The translations under genes and the position numbers were made by a program. DNA of 64,000 nt from Phoronis australis (Eukaryota > Phoronida > Phoronidae). The notes under the pieces were generated by a model, which was not told the origin of the DNA, searched no databases, and worked only from the letters and a program-made list of their open reading frames with translations. The DNA is taken from NCBI GenBank assembly GCA_002633005.1, contig NMRA01000282.1, forward strand, positions 101,858 to 165,857, read 5' to 3'. Each line of letters starts with the position of its first letter. Position 1 is the stretch's first letter. Below, one piece after another: positions 47,588 through 59,165 of the stretch.

Positions 47588-47857
47588 CTACACCGGTGAA
47601 GCGATGGATGACTGTATAACGAATTGTCTCTCAGGTTCATCGTCTCCGTAGTCCGTGCTTGAGTCGTCTCCACCGTACAAACTGCGGCGTCTTTTTCGTT
47701 GCTTTTCCGCCAAAACCTTCTCAAGCGCATGCTCGTCTGCTACTGATATTCGCATGGATGGTTTCGTCAACGGACTATGCAGGTGCGCCATCCTTCGCTT
47801 TTCATTAACGCAGCGAACATCCTCAATGAACTCCCGGCTGTCGGCTAAAACTTGCAT
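47588..47857 (-). CDS. hypothetical 89-aa acidic/basic protein
   Basis: Single open frame from ATG at 47857 (context ggcaATGc) to TAG. Begins MQVLADSREFIEDVRCVNEK, then a basic stretch EKQRKRRRS followed by acidic DDSSTDYGDDEPE, and ends SSIASPV. No membrane segment or known domain. Charged composition and lack of low complexity make it more protein-like than most frames here, and upstream DNA is unique. It could also be the last exon of a gene whose earlier exons lie to the right. I do not recognise a family. Confidence 0.4.
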   Translation of the reverse strand: MQVLADSREFIEDVRCVNEKRRMAHLHSPLTKPSMRISVADEHALEKVLAEKQRKRRRSLYGGDDSSTDYGDDEPERQFVIQSSIASPV

Positions 47858-48102
47858 TGCCGGTTTGATTTTCTACAAGTGCATTGCCGAACGTTAACAT
47901 ATCTCAACAAAAACAGCGTTAATACTAAAAGCGACGATCCTAAACCCGTCTTAAAACCACCAGTACCGCTATAAAATCAGTCTCAACGTGTTCCCTGCAT
48001 GGATGAAAAGTGGCTATTGGTCTGGTAAGTGAAGAGAGCATACTCGGCGAACAAACTGACACGTCGTCACACCTATGTCAACTTGTGGAGCCTGCCTCAG
48101 TC

Positions 48103-48243
48103 CCGTTCAGTAACGCTAGGACCTCGCTAAAAAGCAAGACTTCGCGAGATTACGTGAGATATTGCCGTGTATTTTAAATAAGTACACGTGACTTTAACTA
48201 GGTTTTAGCTAGGTTCTAGCGTCCTAACGGCTACTGAACGCAC
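48103..48243. mobile_element. inverted-repeat transposon, family M3, copy 1
   Basis: Left CCGTTCAGTAACGCTAGGAC; right CCTAACGGCTACTGAACGCA. The interior shares AGATTACGTGAGATATTGCC and GTGTATTT with the copy at 59023, in the same orientation. About 140 bp. Confidence 0.7.
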
Positions 48244-48379
48244 GCCTGGTCACAAACAACAAAGAACGGTCAGTTCTTCCCAAGTCCATAAATCACACAT
48301 ATTTTGAGTAAGGAACAATATGAGACAATTTCATTGCTACAAGAAGTCTAAATGAAAATTTTTAAACTGAGCCACTTAA

Positions 48380-48745
48380 CAATCTCAGGTCACCCTTACA
48401 AAAACAACAGCTCACGGACCTCAAATTCAGTTCTCACTCACGAACACGGTTCACCGACCGCCAAACTCAGTTCACTGGTAGGCAAACACGGTGCCAGGTT
48501 AAAAATCACGACTAATTCACCCAAAAAACTCATGCCTGTTCTCACAAATTACGGCTCACCGATTCCGGTCTTTACCGGTGAGTGACCCGTGTTAGCAAGT
48601 TGGGAACTGTTTTGGGTTAGTAAGCCGTGTTTTGCGAGTTCGGCACCGTGTTTGGAGATCGAAGAGCCATTTGTGAGTGGGCGAATTGGGTTCAATCTGG
48701 TCACCGTGTTTACGAGAGAGGGAACTATGTTTATGACTGCGGCAG
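48380..48745. repeat. palindromic cluster of a short CACGG-type repeat
   Basis: The left half repeats variants of CTCAC-GAACACGGTTCACCGA. The right half carries the same words complementary (ACCGTGTTTGG, CACCGTGTTTACGAG). The symmetry centre is near ACCGGT at about 48577. Both strands therefore encode similar peptide words (KHGAxL), which is a by-product. Likely a degenerate foldback element. Confidence 0.6.
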
Positions 48746-49589
48746 TCGTATAAAAGACTAAAATATAGGCGCATGAAGAAAAGCCGGGGAGCAGTTGGGC
48801 AGGAGGATGTGGCACACCTCTTCCCCAGCTAAGATGAGGCGCTCACATATGTACCACCCCCCTAAAGAAAATCTTTTTACACCAATGTATCATCACCACT
48901 CTACAACAGCAGAAACGACAGTAGATCGGCAGTAGATTATCGACAGGCCGGCCGAAGTAAAATATTTCTAGTGGTGTACAGCAACACTAACATTTTTAGT
49001 TTGTTTAAAGGTTTTGGTATTATTGTTGGACAAGATGGCTTCTTGTAGTATTTTTAGATTTGACGACATCTATAACACAACAAAATCAGTTGTGTTTTTG
49101 TGGATGATTTTATTAGAAGTTGACGAGTCAAGACGTTTACTGCCAGTCGTTCGGAAGACTTAAGGGGGCTATAAACCCTCGTTCTGTCCAAGACTACTGA
49201 ATTGAACTTTTGATTAAGACCACGTATTTGGTCTCAGCTTGTTCCTAACTCAGGTGGGAAGTGATTCACTGGGATTCGTACAGAACACGACAATTCCTTA
49301 TTCCTTGAGACCATGCTGCTAAGTAGTCTGAATCAAAAGCTGATTTTTGTGGTGGAAGGTAGGTTCATTGTGATACCACTTTAATTGAAATCGGGGGTGG
49401 TGAGCTCATCCGTTAAATACCGTATTGCCCCGCCATTAAGCCCATGGGCGACTGTGCGAAACTGCGCTTGTATGTGAGACTTACGCGCCAACATACAAAT
49501 CGCTTGGTAAAAAATGTCGCGAAAAAAGATATTAATTCGAATACAGGTCCATGGGCCAAAATGCGCGGCAAACGGTAATGCAAAACTAT

Positions 49590-49680
49590 TTACCAATTTT
49601 CTTGAAAATACGACAAGGAACTCCTAATATACAGAGGCTAACGTAAAAAGTTGCTAGTATGAGGCACAGCGATACTCAAA
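49590..49680. repeat. decayed fragment of the CTCF-like repeat
   Basis: ACCAATTTTCTTGAAAATAC, then ATACAGAGGCTAACGTAAAA and GGCACAGCGATACTC follow the order of the repeat at about 22345-22425 (CCAAATTTCATGAAAAT, ATACAGAGGTAAATGTAAAA, GGCACAGCGGTAC). The CTCF-like word itself is lost here (GTTGCTAGTATGAGG). Confidence 0.6.
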
Positions 49681-51028
49681 ACGAGTGCGCCTGTACGCAA
49701 ATAAATGTATGGGCCTATGCATGGAACATTACCTGGGCTTATACATGCAATTTAGAAATGAACCATTCAATAACATTAAAAGTTCCTCGGAAACTTAGGA
49801 ATGAAACAATCCGTCCTGCAATATAACATTTGACGCATTAACCAACAGTTGTCCAGCGGTGTGCAGTTTTAGCTTCGATAAATTTCTTAGTTTTCTAGGT
49901 CTATTTTTCGTTTCATGACTTCAAGAATGGAAATGGTGATAAGAATACTTCCTCCGTTGATCACGACACGAGAAAATAACGAAGGCAAATGTAATTTGTG
50001 GAGTGGTTGATCGCGAAACTTGAGGTAAGGACTGTATCGCGAAAAAGGAATGTACGCTAACAGCAAGAGATTCGAGAAACGCTGCGAGCAGATGATTGTG
50101 TCAGTAAAAACACGAACTCGATATTAGGTCGCAATTTCCTGTAGAAATCTTATTTCTCAGAGTAAATACGTTGTATGCATTCATAACAAAATGTTTTCAT
50201 TTGATTTGGATTAGAGTTTTGCTCGATTTTGTTGGGGCGTTAAGTATGCAAGTGGCCTAGCTAGTTCTGATGATCCAGATTAAAAGTAGCAATCTGATCA
50301 CCGGAATTTTCATCGGTAAATCTTTGGTGAATTTTTTTAGAGCTGTAAAACTGCTTTATCAGGAACGACTCATGAATGAATGTTTTAGGAAGCTCAAATG
50401 AACAAGCCCAATCAAATTTGCAGTCGTACACACGCATTTACTCCACCAACAAACTGTACACCAACCATGGAATTACGGGTTCACTCTACTTAGCGTTTTC
50501 CATGCCGTGTCCCATGACCGTGATCACACACATAATAGAAAAACGCCAGGCCTGCGATCCGGAGACCCGAGAAACTCAAACAAACACGAGAATGCGGGAG
50601 ACGTCGCGAGATATCTCCATACATGAGAAGTAAATTCAAGCGTCTACAATGGGCGGCGTACCATACTATATTTGTATAGCTTAGCTCAAAGTTTGAAGCT
50701 GATCTGTTTACGATGTTGTAAGAACCTTAGTTCGCATCACAGATAGGCTAAATACGGTGTCAATTACCGTCTCACTTTTGTACGATCCAAAAGAAAGCAA
50801 TGGCGTTGGATTGTTTTTGAATGAACGCGCTGATCTATATGTCATATCAAGGAGTCTTCTCGTCAAAGCGAACTTTTTTTTTAATTGCAGGCGGTCTGAT
50901 ACACGTACCAGACGTGCGCAGGTCTCGTATGTGGGCCCATTGTACTGGTCACCTGGAAATATTTTTATGCTTTATTAATATATGTTTAAAACCGAGCTGA
51001 GGAGCTAGAAACCTGGCTCAAGGGTTTA

Positions 51029-51104
51029 CCAGTGTGACCTGGTGGGACATGAACCCACGACCTCGAGTAAAGAAAGCGGGCACATATCAACCAGGCCACA
51101 CTGC
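51029..51104 (-). repeat. tRNA-like SINE head
   Basis: On the minus strand it reads GTGTGGCCTGGTTGATATGT (D-arm-like, box A position) and GTGGGTTCATGTCCCAC, a perfect five-base-pair T-arm with box B. Outer ends CAGTGTG / CACACTG also pair. It is not a normal tRNA because the acceptor stem overlaps the D-arm. Confidence 0.4.
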
Positions 51105-51567
51105 CTTCTCACAAGCAAACTTACCCGACGTCCCGCTTTTTGGCTCAGAAAAGTCATCGCCAAATCCCCTCCTTTTCCTTTCGCATCTCGAATGCTTTCC
51201 TCCTGTTTTGCATTTTTCTTGGAAATCTGTAGTCAGAGTATATCTGTATTATTCCAATGAAGAGATAAAGCTAACAATGCATTTGGCTATCCGAAATTAT
51301 TCGACAGAAGCCAAACGTGATAAGGAGCTTGGCGATTGTGGAGTTTTTTTAATCGTCTCGTTGCCCATATTGGATGTTTGATGGCAGTTGCTGCCTGAAG
51401 ACTGCGTTCAACGAATCGGTCTAACAATTCTTGTACTTTCTGCAACGCGAACTTGTTAGTTGCCAATCTAATGTTAGTCATGACAACCAGCTGAATGCGA
51501 CAATTTTGTTAACGACAACGGGTTCAAGGGCTCGTCCTGCATTTTTTTCTGCGTAATCTAGAACCCA

Positions 51568-52340
51568 GTGGCGGATCTAGGATATCACAAGGGGGGCCCA
51601 ACATTTTGCCCGGCTGTAAGCATTTGCACCCCCCACGATTGTAAATGCGTATAGCACCGAAAGGGGTGAGGTCGCCCAGGAAATTTTTCTGTTTTTTCCT
51701 CTAAAAGTCATTTTCCTTGATTCCTGAAGTATGATCCAAGAAAAAAAGGCAAACAAACACGGATAACGTGTCAAACAGGAAAAACTGCAAGTACCACAGA
51801 CTCGAACTCACGACCTGGCGGATAGAGCGCGAGTGCTTTACCACTACACCACCACCATTTAATTACTAATCTTATACTAAGCTAAGAGACCTAGGCCCAC
51901 TTGTTTATGGTCCACAGCGTTTGCGAGCGAAACCTACTTCTTTTTGTAATGCTTATTACTCGTTTTATATTTTGTGAAATCGGTTCTTAACAAATTTGTT
52001 GTATTTAAAATAGTCTTCAAATGTCCAAAAGACCAAATCCGTTTTTCGTGTTGACAATAATGACGGGATTGCTTTGGAAATCGTCTTAAGTTAAAGTTTG
52101 ACAAAAAGAGAATTATGAGTTTCTGAGTGATTCACTTAGGCTTCGATTAATATTCATATCTTACCAGCAGCTTCTGTTTTTTCATCGTCACTCAGGTTCC
52201 ATTTTCTTTAAAAAATGAAGTAAATTTTCTTCATTGCACAGTGGAGCAGACGACGGAAACGGAGTCGTAGTGCGCAGCGCTACTGCCGGTCGCCTGGGAT
52301 ATCGCGGGAGAGCCTATACNCCCCCTAAATCCACCTATGG
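51568..52340. mobile_element. possible hAT-like non-autonomous element
   Basis: Left CAGTGGCGGATCTAGGA and right CCCCTAAATCCACCTATGG are imperfect inverted ends of the CAGNGGCGGATCCAGG type common in hAT-derived elements. The ambiguous base at 52320 is just inside the right end. A tRNA-like segment lies inside. No transposase. Confidence 0.4.
51791..51857 (-). repeat. tRNA-like sequence (pseudogene or SINE head)
   Basis: The minus strand reads GGTGGTGTAGTGGTAAAGCA then CTCGCGCTCTATCCGCCAGG and TCGTGAGTTCGAGTCTGTGG. Box A (TAGTGGTAAAG) and box B (GAGTTCGAGTC) are at proper spacing. The acceptor and T stems have mismatches, so a working tRNA is unlikely. Confidence 0.4.
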
Positions 52341-53914
52341 TACCACAATATTAGTGCCACCACTTTAAAAGCTATATAATCGAATTGAGCCTTGCAGTCT
52401 CTTAAAATTGTCCTCATTACATTCCTTACCTTAATAGGGCTCTATATCCGTTACCAACAGCGACTTAAGAAGACGCTTCTGAGTTTATTGTAGTTGGCCA
52501 ATGCTGAGATTGCGTATTCGAAAATTGCATCTGTTTGCATTGCTTGCTACTTGACTTGTCGGTTCATTGTATATGGATTCAGCATCGTATGAGAGTGGTA
52601 ACGTTATAAAACCCCAAAACGCTTCGGTTATTAATTCAACATTGACAGCTAAACAGGGGCGAAATGCAGCCTCAATATATTGCCAGATTTAGTTGTTAAA
52701 AAATGAATGAATGATTATTTTTGTTATATGTCTCGTGACAGTGATGAACCCACTGTTTAAGGTAGTAACTGCGCGAAGTTAGGCCTACCTGGTGTCCACT
52801 GCCTTGAAAAGATGAGTACGAGTCTTGCTTGGTCCTAATGGTTGACTTGGATGCAAATATGTCAGAAATATTTTTATTGAGATTTGGTAGCAATGGATCG
52901 ACGAAATCTTCTCGTACTGGAATGAATCTCGAGCGGCCATGCCGCTCCAACTCGTCGATTTCTGCCGAAGTAATGAGAATGGGTGAGTAAAAATATTTGT
53001 TGTGAAGCGTGACTTCCGGTTGTCACGACACGTACAGTCAGCCTCTCTATGCCGCTTGCCAAGTGGCAATTGCCTCTTGGCCGAATGGTTTAGATGCTTG
53101 ACTGTCGCTCGTTCAAGTCTCGGTCATTACGAAATTCTCTACATATTGATATTCCGAAACATCGATATACTTTACCCTAGTCGTAAAGGTAACAGCATTT
53201 GGTTTTGCATGGATCAACTGTTGTTCCAGTGTTCTGGTCGTAACGTAATGCAAATTGGAGTTGGTAAACCTTTTAACAGTGACTTATGTTCACGAAGGCC
53301 TATTTGAACTGAATTTCGTTAACGAGCGTGACAACTATCGAAGACGGCGTTGTTCTCGCTGACGCGATGGAAGAGTACATAAACACTTACTCATACTTGT
53401 AATTATCAAATGAGAATATGAACGGGAAACGTTTTTGGTTTTCTGAATAGTTTTGCCCCTCGGAGATCACAAACAAAATGGCGTTCCAACAGCACACCCC
53501 TGTTCGCTTATTTTTATTTATTGTTGTTTGATTGACTGTAAATTTTATCAAAAAGTTCGTTTCTTATACCTTTCATACATTTTGTAATGCTTGGCCCCAT
53601 ATCTCGAATACCCCATTCCGGGCATTCCCACTTTTTATACAAGTGGTGACGTCAGAGATCTTTGTCGTCAGCATTTGCTCAAAACATGACACCACCGACA
53701 GTGGTCAGATAAATTGTTTGGCGCTGAATTATGGAGAAGTGGCAGGAACCACTAATGGGTGCTATTCAATGACGCTGACGTCCTTCTGGTTTAACAAATC
53801 ACGTGCCATCACGAAATCTTTCTAGTGCCTCGTGAGTAAGCTTGAGCGAATATTTAGCAGCAGACCAAACACTAACCAAGCCGAGAGGAGGCAGCACAGA
53901 CGGGTACCTTTCTC

Positions 53915-54525
53915 AGAGACCGTAGAGAGGGAGACGTTTCACCTAGCGAAATCCTATTGGACGCTCACTGGCGGCCATTGTTGTTTCACGGACCGTAGAG
54001 ACCTCTAGCGGGTGTGTGTACGAAAAAAGGAATATGGCAGATACTCGTGGTCAGTGGTCACAGAGACAAGATATTTTATCTGATCATGTAGTTCATATAT
54101 ATTTCCCATAGTTGATACTCCTGAGGGTAGCGCTATGTCAAGTAACTTCAAAACAAGATATGGCGGCTGTAGTTCCTAAAAAGAGGATCAGAGGAGCTTT
54201 TTGCGCTGCAGCAACGGTCAGTTGAAAAATCGGGACTTGCACTTCTCCCCAATGATAAAGGCAGGTGAAATATACGAGGGATACAAAGAATTCTTTTTGT
54301 GAAAATGCTTCCAGTCAACCATTGATGTTGGCAGAGTGATTTGAACTTGGTTTTCAAATGAATTTTGAGTGAGGGACCCACCTATCAAACTATAACCGAA
54401 ATTGTCCTGCATGTGCTTCATGACTTAGGGCGTACTCTTTCTATTCTATGATTGGATCTAAGCTGTAATTTCGTTCATTTCTTCAATTCACTTCAGTGTT
54501 TATACATTCAGATCCAAGAGATAGG
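53915..54525. repeat. segmental duplication, copy 1
   Basis: Shares an ordered series of blocks with 55514-56010: GACCGTAGAGAGGGAGACG, CACCTAGCGAAATCC, TGTTGTTTCA, CTAGCG(G/A)GTGTGTGT, AATGAT-AAGG, GTGATTTGAACTT and ATACATTCAGATC. It includes an ATG at 54034 (MADTRGQWSQRQDI...) preceded by a GGCGGCCATTG region, which could be a first exon. Confidence 0.65.
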
Positions 54526-54972
54526 TGATAAACAGCAAATTTGAGGACCTGCTAAGGAGAAATGCTGTGATGTTAACTTAGCCCAGTAGCCTAGTATGGG
54601 TTTAGGTCTTTACTGTGATGGGCCTTCATTGTACTTTGAAGGACCTATAGTCCGAAGGGTCATTACTTCAATCAGGCGTTATTCCAAAGCAACATTACTC
54701 CGAAGGGTGATTACTTAGCTGCATTAACGGGAAAGAGTGAGTGACGCTGCGTAGACAATATTGCTGATGCCACATATTTTCCTGCATGTTGTGTTTGTTA
54801 TAATGTAAATGATACTTTTCCAGCCAATAGATCACAGCTACGCCACGAGTGAGCCCAGTGAAACACCCCCATCTGCTAAGCACCATAAAGTGCTGCTTTA
54901 GTAAAGCTCTTAGATAAAATAATAGGACGTAATTGATAATGACCACAATTTCATCCTCCATGACTGATGGTT

Positions 54973-55116
54973 TTGTTATACCTATTGCATTGCTACCTGA
55001 AGCTCACCTCTCTACTTACTGTAGTTATAAAAAAGCAGACTCTATTGTTATATCTATTGTATTGCTACCTGAAGCTAACCTCTCTACTTACTATAGTTAT
55101 AAAAAGCGGACTCTAT
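54973..55116. repeat. 72-bp tandem duplication
   Basis: Two units starting TTGTTATA(C/T)CTATTG at 54973 and 55045, each with GCTACCTGAAGCT and CTCTCTACTTACT. A few substitutions separate them. Confidence 0.85.
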
Positions 55117-55353
55117 TGTTTTTGATTTCATGACTTGGATGTATACTTTTATTGACCTGAAATGGTATTTTAAGTACTTGTTTGGTTTAACACACTTGGG
55201 GTTTTTAAAGCCCTTTGATTAAAAATATGCCGAAAATCAGAGGATGGGTCTTGAGCCAGGCTGTTTGTTAAAAATGTGAGTGTGAACAAGTAGACAATTG
55301 TAGGCAGTTAATATGTGTAGATACCTTAAATGTATTTTTGTATTCATTCATTT

Positions 55354-55513
55354 CAGCAAGTTGTTGACTTGCATGAGAAAGTAAGTCAAGCGGGGATGCC
55401 GAAAAGTCTGCCCCCAGCGGTCCCTACTGTGCCTATGACTGTAGAGGGAATTGTCAGTGGTGCTGTCGGATTAGGCATGGCGCCAGTAACTGCAGCATCT
55501 TTGGTGCTACCAT
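55354..55513 (+). other. candidate exon after strong acceptor
   Basis: CATTCATTTCAG at 55343-55354 is followed by an open frame: QVVDLHEKVSQAGMPKSLPP, then AVPTVPMTVEGIV. The strong donor GAAA|GTAAGT at about 55379 would make a 24-base micro-exon (QVVDLHEK) instead. The frame runs on into the duplicated segment at 55514, where coding is unlikely. Family not recognised. Confidence 0.3.
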
Positions 55514-56010
55514 CAGAGACCATAGAAAGGGAGACAGTCCACCTAGCGAAATCCCATCGGACGGCCACTGGCGGACACTGTTGTTTCATGTACCGTAGAG
55601 ACGTCTAGCGAGTGTGTGTGCAATAAACAAATAGGGCAAGATATCACGGCTCCCGTCAGTAAAAAAGCAACGGTGCTTATTGCACTGCCTACGGCTGTAG
55701 CAACAGTTAATTGAAAATTCATGACTTATGCTTTTTTGCTTCCTCAATGATTAAGATAGGTGGTGTTCATGATTGAAACACAGGAAATTTCTGCGTGAAA
55801 CTGTTGCCAGTCATTCAGTGATCGACTAAGTGATTTGAACTTAATGTCTTTACTGTTTCCTGCATTTGATTGCTGATATAGAAAATTGTCATAAATTGTT
55901 TGCATGATTTTGGGAACTACTGATTAGTTTATTCTATGCCCATTGATGCTTCTAATTGCCTTTTTTTCATTTCGTTCTGCAGTCTTAATACATTCAGATC
56001 TAAAAGATAA
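55514..56010. repeat. segmental duplication, copy 2
   Basis: Counterpart of 53915-54525, shorter by about 110 bp because the block containing the ATG of copy 1 is replaced or lost. It is followed by an AT-rich low-complexity run (about 56015-56115). Confidence 0.65.
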
Positions 56011-57037
56011 TTATATTTACTATTATTTACTAATTTTATTATTGTTTTATCATATATTTGTTTTTATATCTATTGTTGATTATTTATTATTTATTATTTA
56101 TTTTTTTGTTTATTTGCTATTACTCATTTAAATTATTTCTTGTGATCCCATACAGTCAACATCCTGGCTGTCGTTGATCGATATGGACTTCAGTGCATAA
56201 TAAATAATACTTTTATGGTTTGGTAACCTACTTGATTATTTGCCATAGGAAATGGTGAAGGAAGTGTTCTTTTAAAGGCACATTGAGCCATACATCTGTG
56301 AGCACTTCGGTAGTATGTGTAGTACCTTGGAAACTTGTTACACTCCAGTGACGATGTCGTTTGTTTAGATTTTTGTTTTGACATGGATCTTAAAACATCA
56401 AGTCAGGAAATAAGGCGTCGTTATGTTATTTAATATGAAGTTGGCCTGCCGACGCAGGCTGAATATGCCTTTAACTCCTGATAGCTGATTCAAAATGTGA
56501 ATGATTTACGAGAGCTGGAAAGCTCCATAAAAAGTACCCGAAATAGATTGCGTATTCAATAGGCATATTAGCTGTTTTATGGGGGCATACAAGGCAGGTT
56601 TACTGGACTTTAGGCAGGAATTCTATCTCTTGCTGGTTTGGAACCCCTACCCCTCTTGCCTCCAGTTTCATTCACCACAACCCACCCCAATTTGCTACCC
56701 ATTTCTGATACCATCGGGCACGGATGCTTGGGGTCCAGTGAATCAGTCCCAAATAGCGACTCCACTGTTCCCTAAAACTACTACGTTTTTGTGAGTTTTC
56801 TACGTTGAATTCTCAATATGAATGAAAATAAGTAGGGATCTTTTCATGCAATGCGCCTAATTTAAGGACTAAGTCCCTACATGTTTTGACTGAATTAAGA
56901 GCTCAGTTTTTAGTTATATTATCATAAAACGTCATAAGTCAAAAGAGGAGCTCATAATATACATAAAATGATAGAAAAATATATAAACTGTGAGCAAAGA
57001 ACAAAAAATGCCTAAAAGATTTACCAAATCAGTTGAG

Positions 57038-57206
57038 TACAGGCGGATCCAGGGTGGGGGGTCAAAGGGGTCTGGGCCCCCATTTTCCCTGATTGTAGTG
57101 ATATCAATGCTAGAATTTTCAAATTGTTGACTTGGTCCACCTTTCTTAAAAATCATTATCCGACCGCCCCCCCACCCTTAAAAAATCCTGGATATGACCC
57201 TGTTGG
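57038..57206. mobile_element. short inverted-end element
   Basis: ACAGGCGGATCCAGGGTGGG at the left and TAAAAAATCCTGGATATGAC then CCTGTTG at the right are imperfect inverted ends of the GGATCCAGG type, with GGGG/CCCC tracts inside. Resembles the element at 51568. Confidence 0.4.
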
Positions 57207-57686
57207 GTCGATATTTGGGACAGTTTCATGTAAATGGGCACAGACACAGCTGCTTGAATCCAGAACGTCTTTAAGATGTGAATTTTCGAAAGAAAGATCT
57301 AATAATTTTTCCATTTTATTTTAAAACAAAGTTTGTGTGTTGAAAGCTTACATAATTAATTATTAATTAATTGATATTAACACCTGGAATATTGGGGGAA
57401 GAAAGCTATCTCTGCCCCCAACCTTTCAATTGGTTGAGGGGCACCCCCCGCTCCTATCTCTTCTTCAGTAGATCCATTTGATGTTTAATACATTCCTGAC
57501 CCCCCTGGACAAAATCCTTCAGGTTCGGTACCTGCCCATTCTCCAATAACCTACTTTCATTTGCTCAGCTCTTATTACTGAGTCTCCCTCTTGCTTATGA
57601 TGTATTTCTCGTAATTTATATTACCTTTGCTGCCCATTTTTCTCGGTTTACTCTATATTTTGCCTATGTGTATTTTTCCATTACAG

Positions 57687-57902
57687 TGCTCGTGTTTTTT
57701 GTTTTCAATATTTTAAACAAAGACACCTCACTGACAATTTTGAATTTGACAAACTAAGATCGGCCATAGTCAATGCCGGGCGTACATCGTCGGCCCACAC
57801 ACAACCGCTAGGTGTCGCCACGGTCCATGACGCAATAATGGCGGCGGCCTTGGTGAATAGTCTTGTTGGCGTCTCTGCCTTTCTAGACAAACACCAGCTA
57901 AG
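57687..57902 (+). CDS. candidate exon of unknown gene
   Basis: Acceptor TTTTTCCATTACAG, then 71 open codons to donor CTAAG|GTGACA, phases 2 and 2 (one base before and two after the full codons). It reads YFKQRHLTDNFEFDKLR, SAIVNAGRTSSAHTQPLG and VATVHDAIMAAALVNSLVG. Alternatively, the ATG at 57838 in a GC-rich setting (caataATGGCGGCGGCC) could start a first exon. An 81-codon frame also runs on the opposite strand here. No partner exon or family recognised. Confidence 0.32.
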
Positions 57903-59022
57903 GTGACACTGAACACTTATGCTGCAGCCGCGGCCAATTTGCACGGCCAAAAAATATTAAATTCTAGAGGCAGACCAGGTTTGGGGGTAGTTTTGAGGTG
58001 TTGCACGTAGGCTCAGTGAATCTGGCTTGTATTTGTGAACATAATGGGGATCAGCAAAGACCACTTGCTCGTCTGTAGCTGCACTCTTCTTCAAGATGGT
58101 GAAACCGCATTTGTGTATTGCTGGGTAGAGACTGAGAAATCGGCTGCGATTTCACGCAGCCCTCAAACAAGCCAGAATTGAAAAAATAGTTGGTTGAAAG
58201 TACTTGTGTGCCACATTTCTGGAATCTGTTGAAAATTTGCTTTCAGAATCTAATATTGACTTTCGTCGTACATTGGCAGGGATGAGATGGGTTTGGGGTG
58301 AAAAATGCTCATCTGTAGGGCTTTTAATGTGAAATGATTCAAAAATGTCATTCTTCGTATACCGTTTTCGACAAAGTGAAGAAAAATGACAGGTCTTGAT
58401 GTGGCCAAACCCAATCAGAACTGTCCTGCCCCCCTTAATGGTCTAAACTGAAGACAACAGTGTTGACGTGTGGTACTAACGTCCACCCTCACCAGGACTA
58501 CGTTATCTCGCCTCTACCGTGGCTGCATAAGGCCTGCTGTTTTGCGAGTAGCGAGTCCCATGCTTGGGACGTATTAATGGGTTGGGCGTTGACCGAATAG
58601 AAAGAGAAAACAAGACAGGTAACCAAGATGTGATTTATTTATATCAAAATGCAGCAACATTTATGGTTTTTAAAAAAAATCAAGTCTCAAAGCTGCTTCC
58701 ACAAGGATTTTCAAGGAATACACAGACGGATTAGAAACTTACTTAAAGCGACTACAAGCCCGCGTTTGGCCGTCAAATAACACATTTTATTTAGATACGA
58801 TTTAAACGTGTTCTAAACTTGTTTCTTGTTCAAGTTTTGAATGATTTCCAGGCTATGCAAGAACTAACAGCTCGCTATTGCTGGAGACCATGGTAGACAG
58901 GCTCACAAAACGACACGACGTGAAAAGCCAAATTATCGGGCATGACCTCGGGCAATAACAAACCGTCAGCCCAGGAAAGCATGGTCTCTAATCCGAGTAA
59001 GCAAAAAGTTAAGACCAGCCTC

Positions 59023-59165
59023 CCGTTCAGTAACGCTAGGATCTCTCTAAAAAGCAAAACTTGGGGAGATTACGTGAGATATTGCCGTGTATTTCAAATG
59101 ATAACACGTGATTTTGGCGAAATTTTAGCTAAGCCCTAGCGTAGGTACTAGCGTTACTAAACGCA
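59023..59165. mobile_element. inverted-repeat transposon, family M3, copy 2
   Basis: Left CCGTTCAGTAACGCTAGGAT; right GTACTAGCGTTACTAAACGC, giving an inverted core GTTCAGTAACGCTAG / CTAGCGTTACTAAAC. Shares AGATTACGTGAGATATTGCC with copy 1. Confidence 0.7.

Larger units (their letters stand above)
47858..53900. other. repeat-rich intergenic region
   Basis: No coding exon recognised. It contains M3 copy 1 (48103), a palindromic short-repeat element (48380), a relic of the CTCF-like repeat (49590), two tRNA-like SINE heads (51029, 51791) and a hAT-like element (51568-52340) with an ambiguous base at 52320. Confidence 0.5.

Noticed and set aside
53073-53130. Functional tRNA gene on the plus strand
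   Set aside because: Box A to box B distance is too short for an anticodon arm of normal size; at most a SINE fragment.
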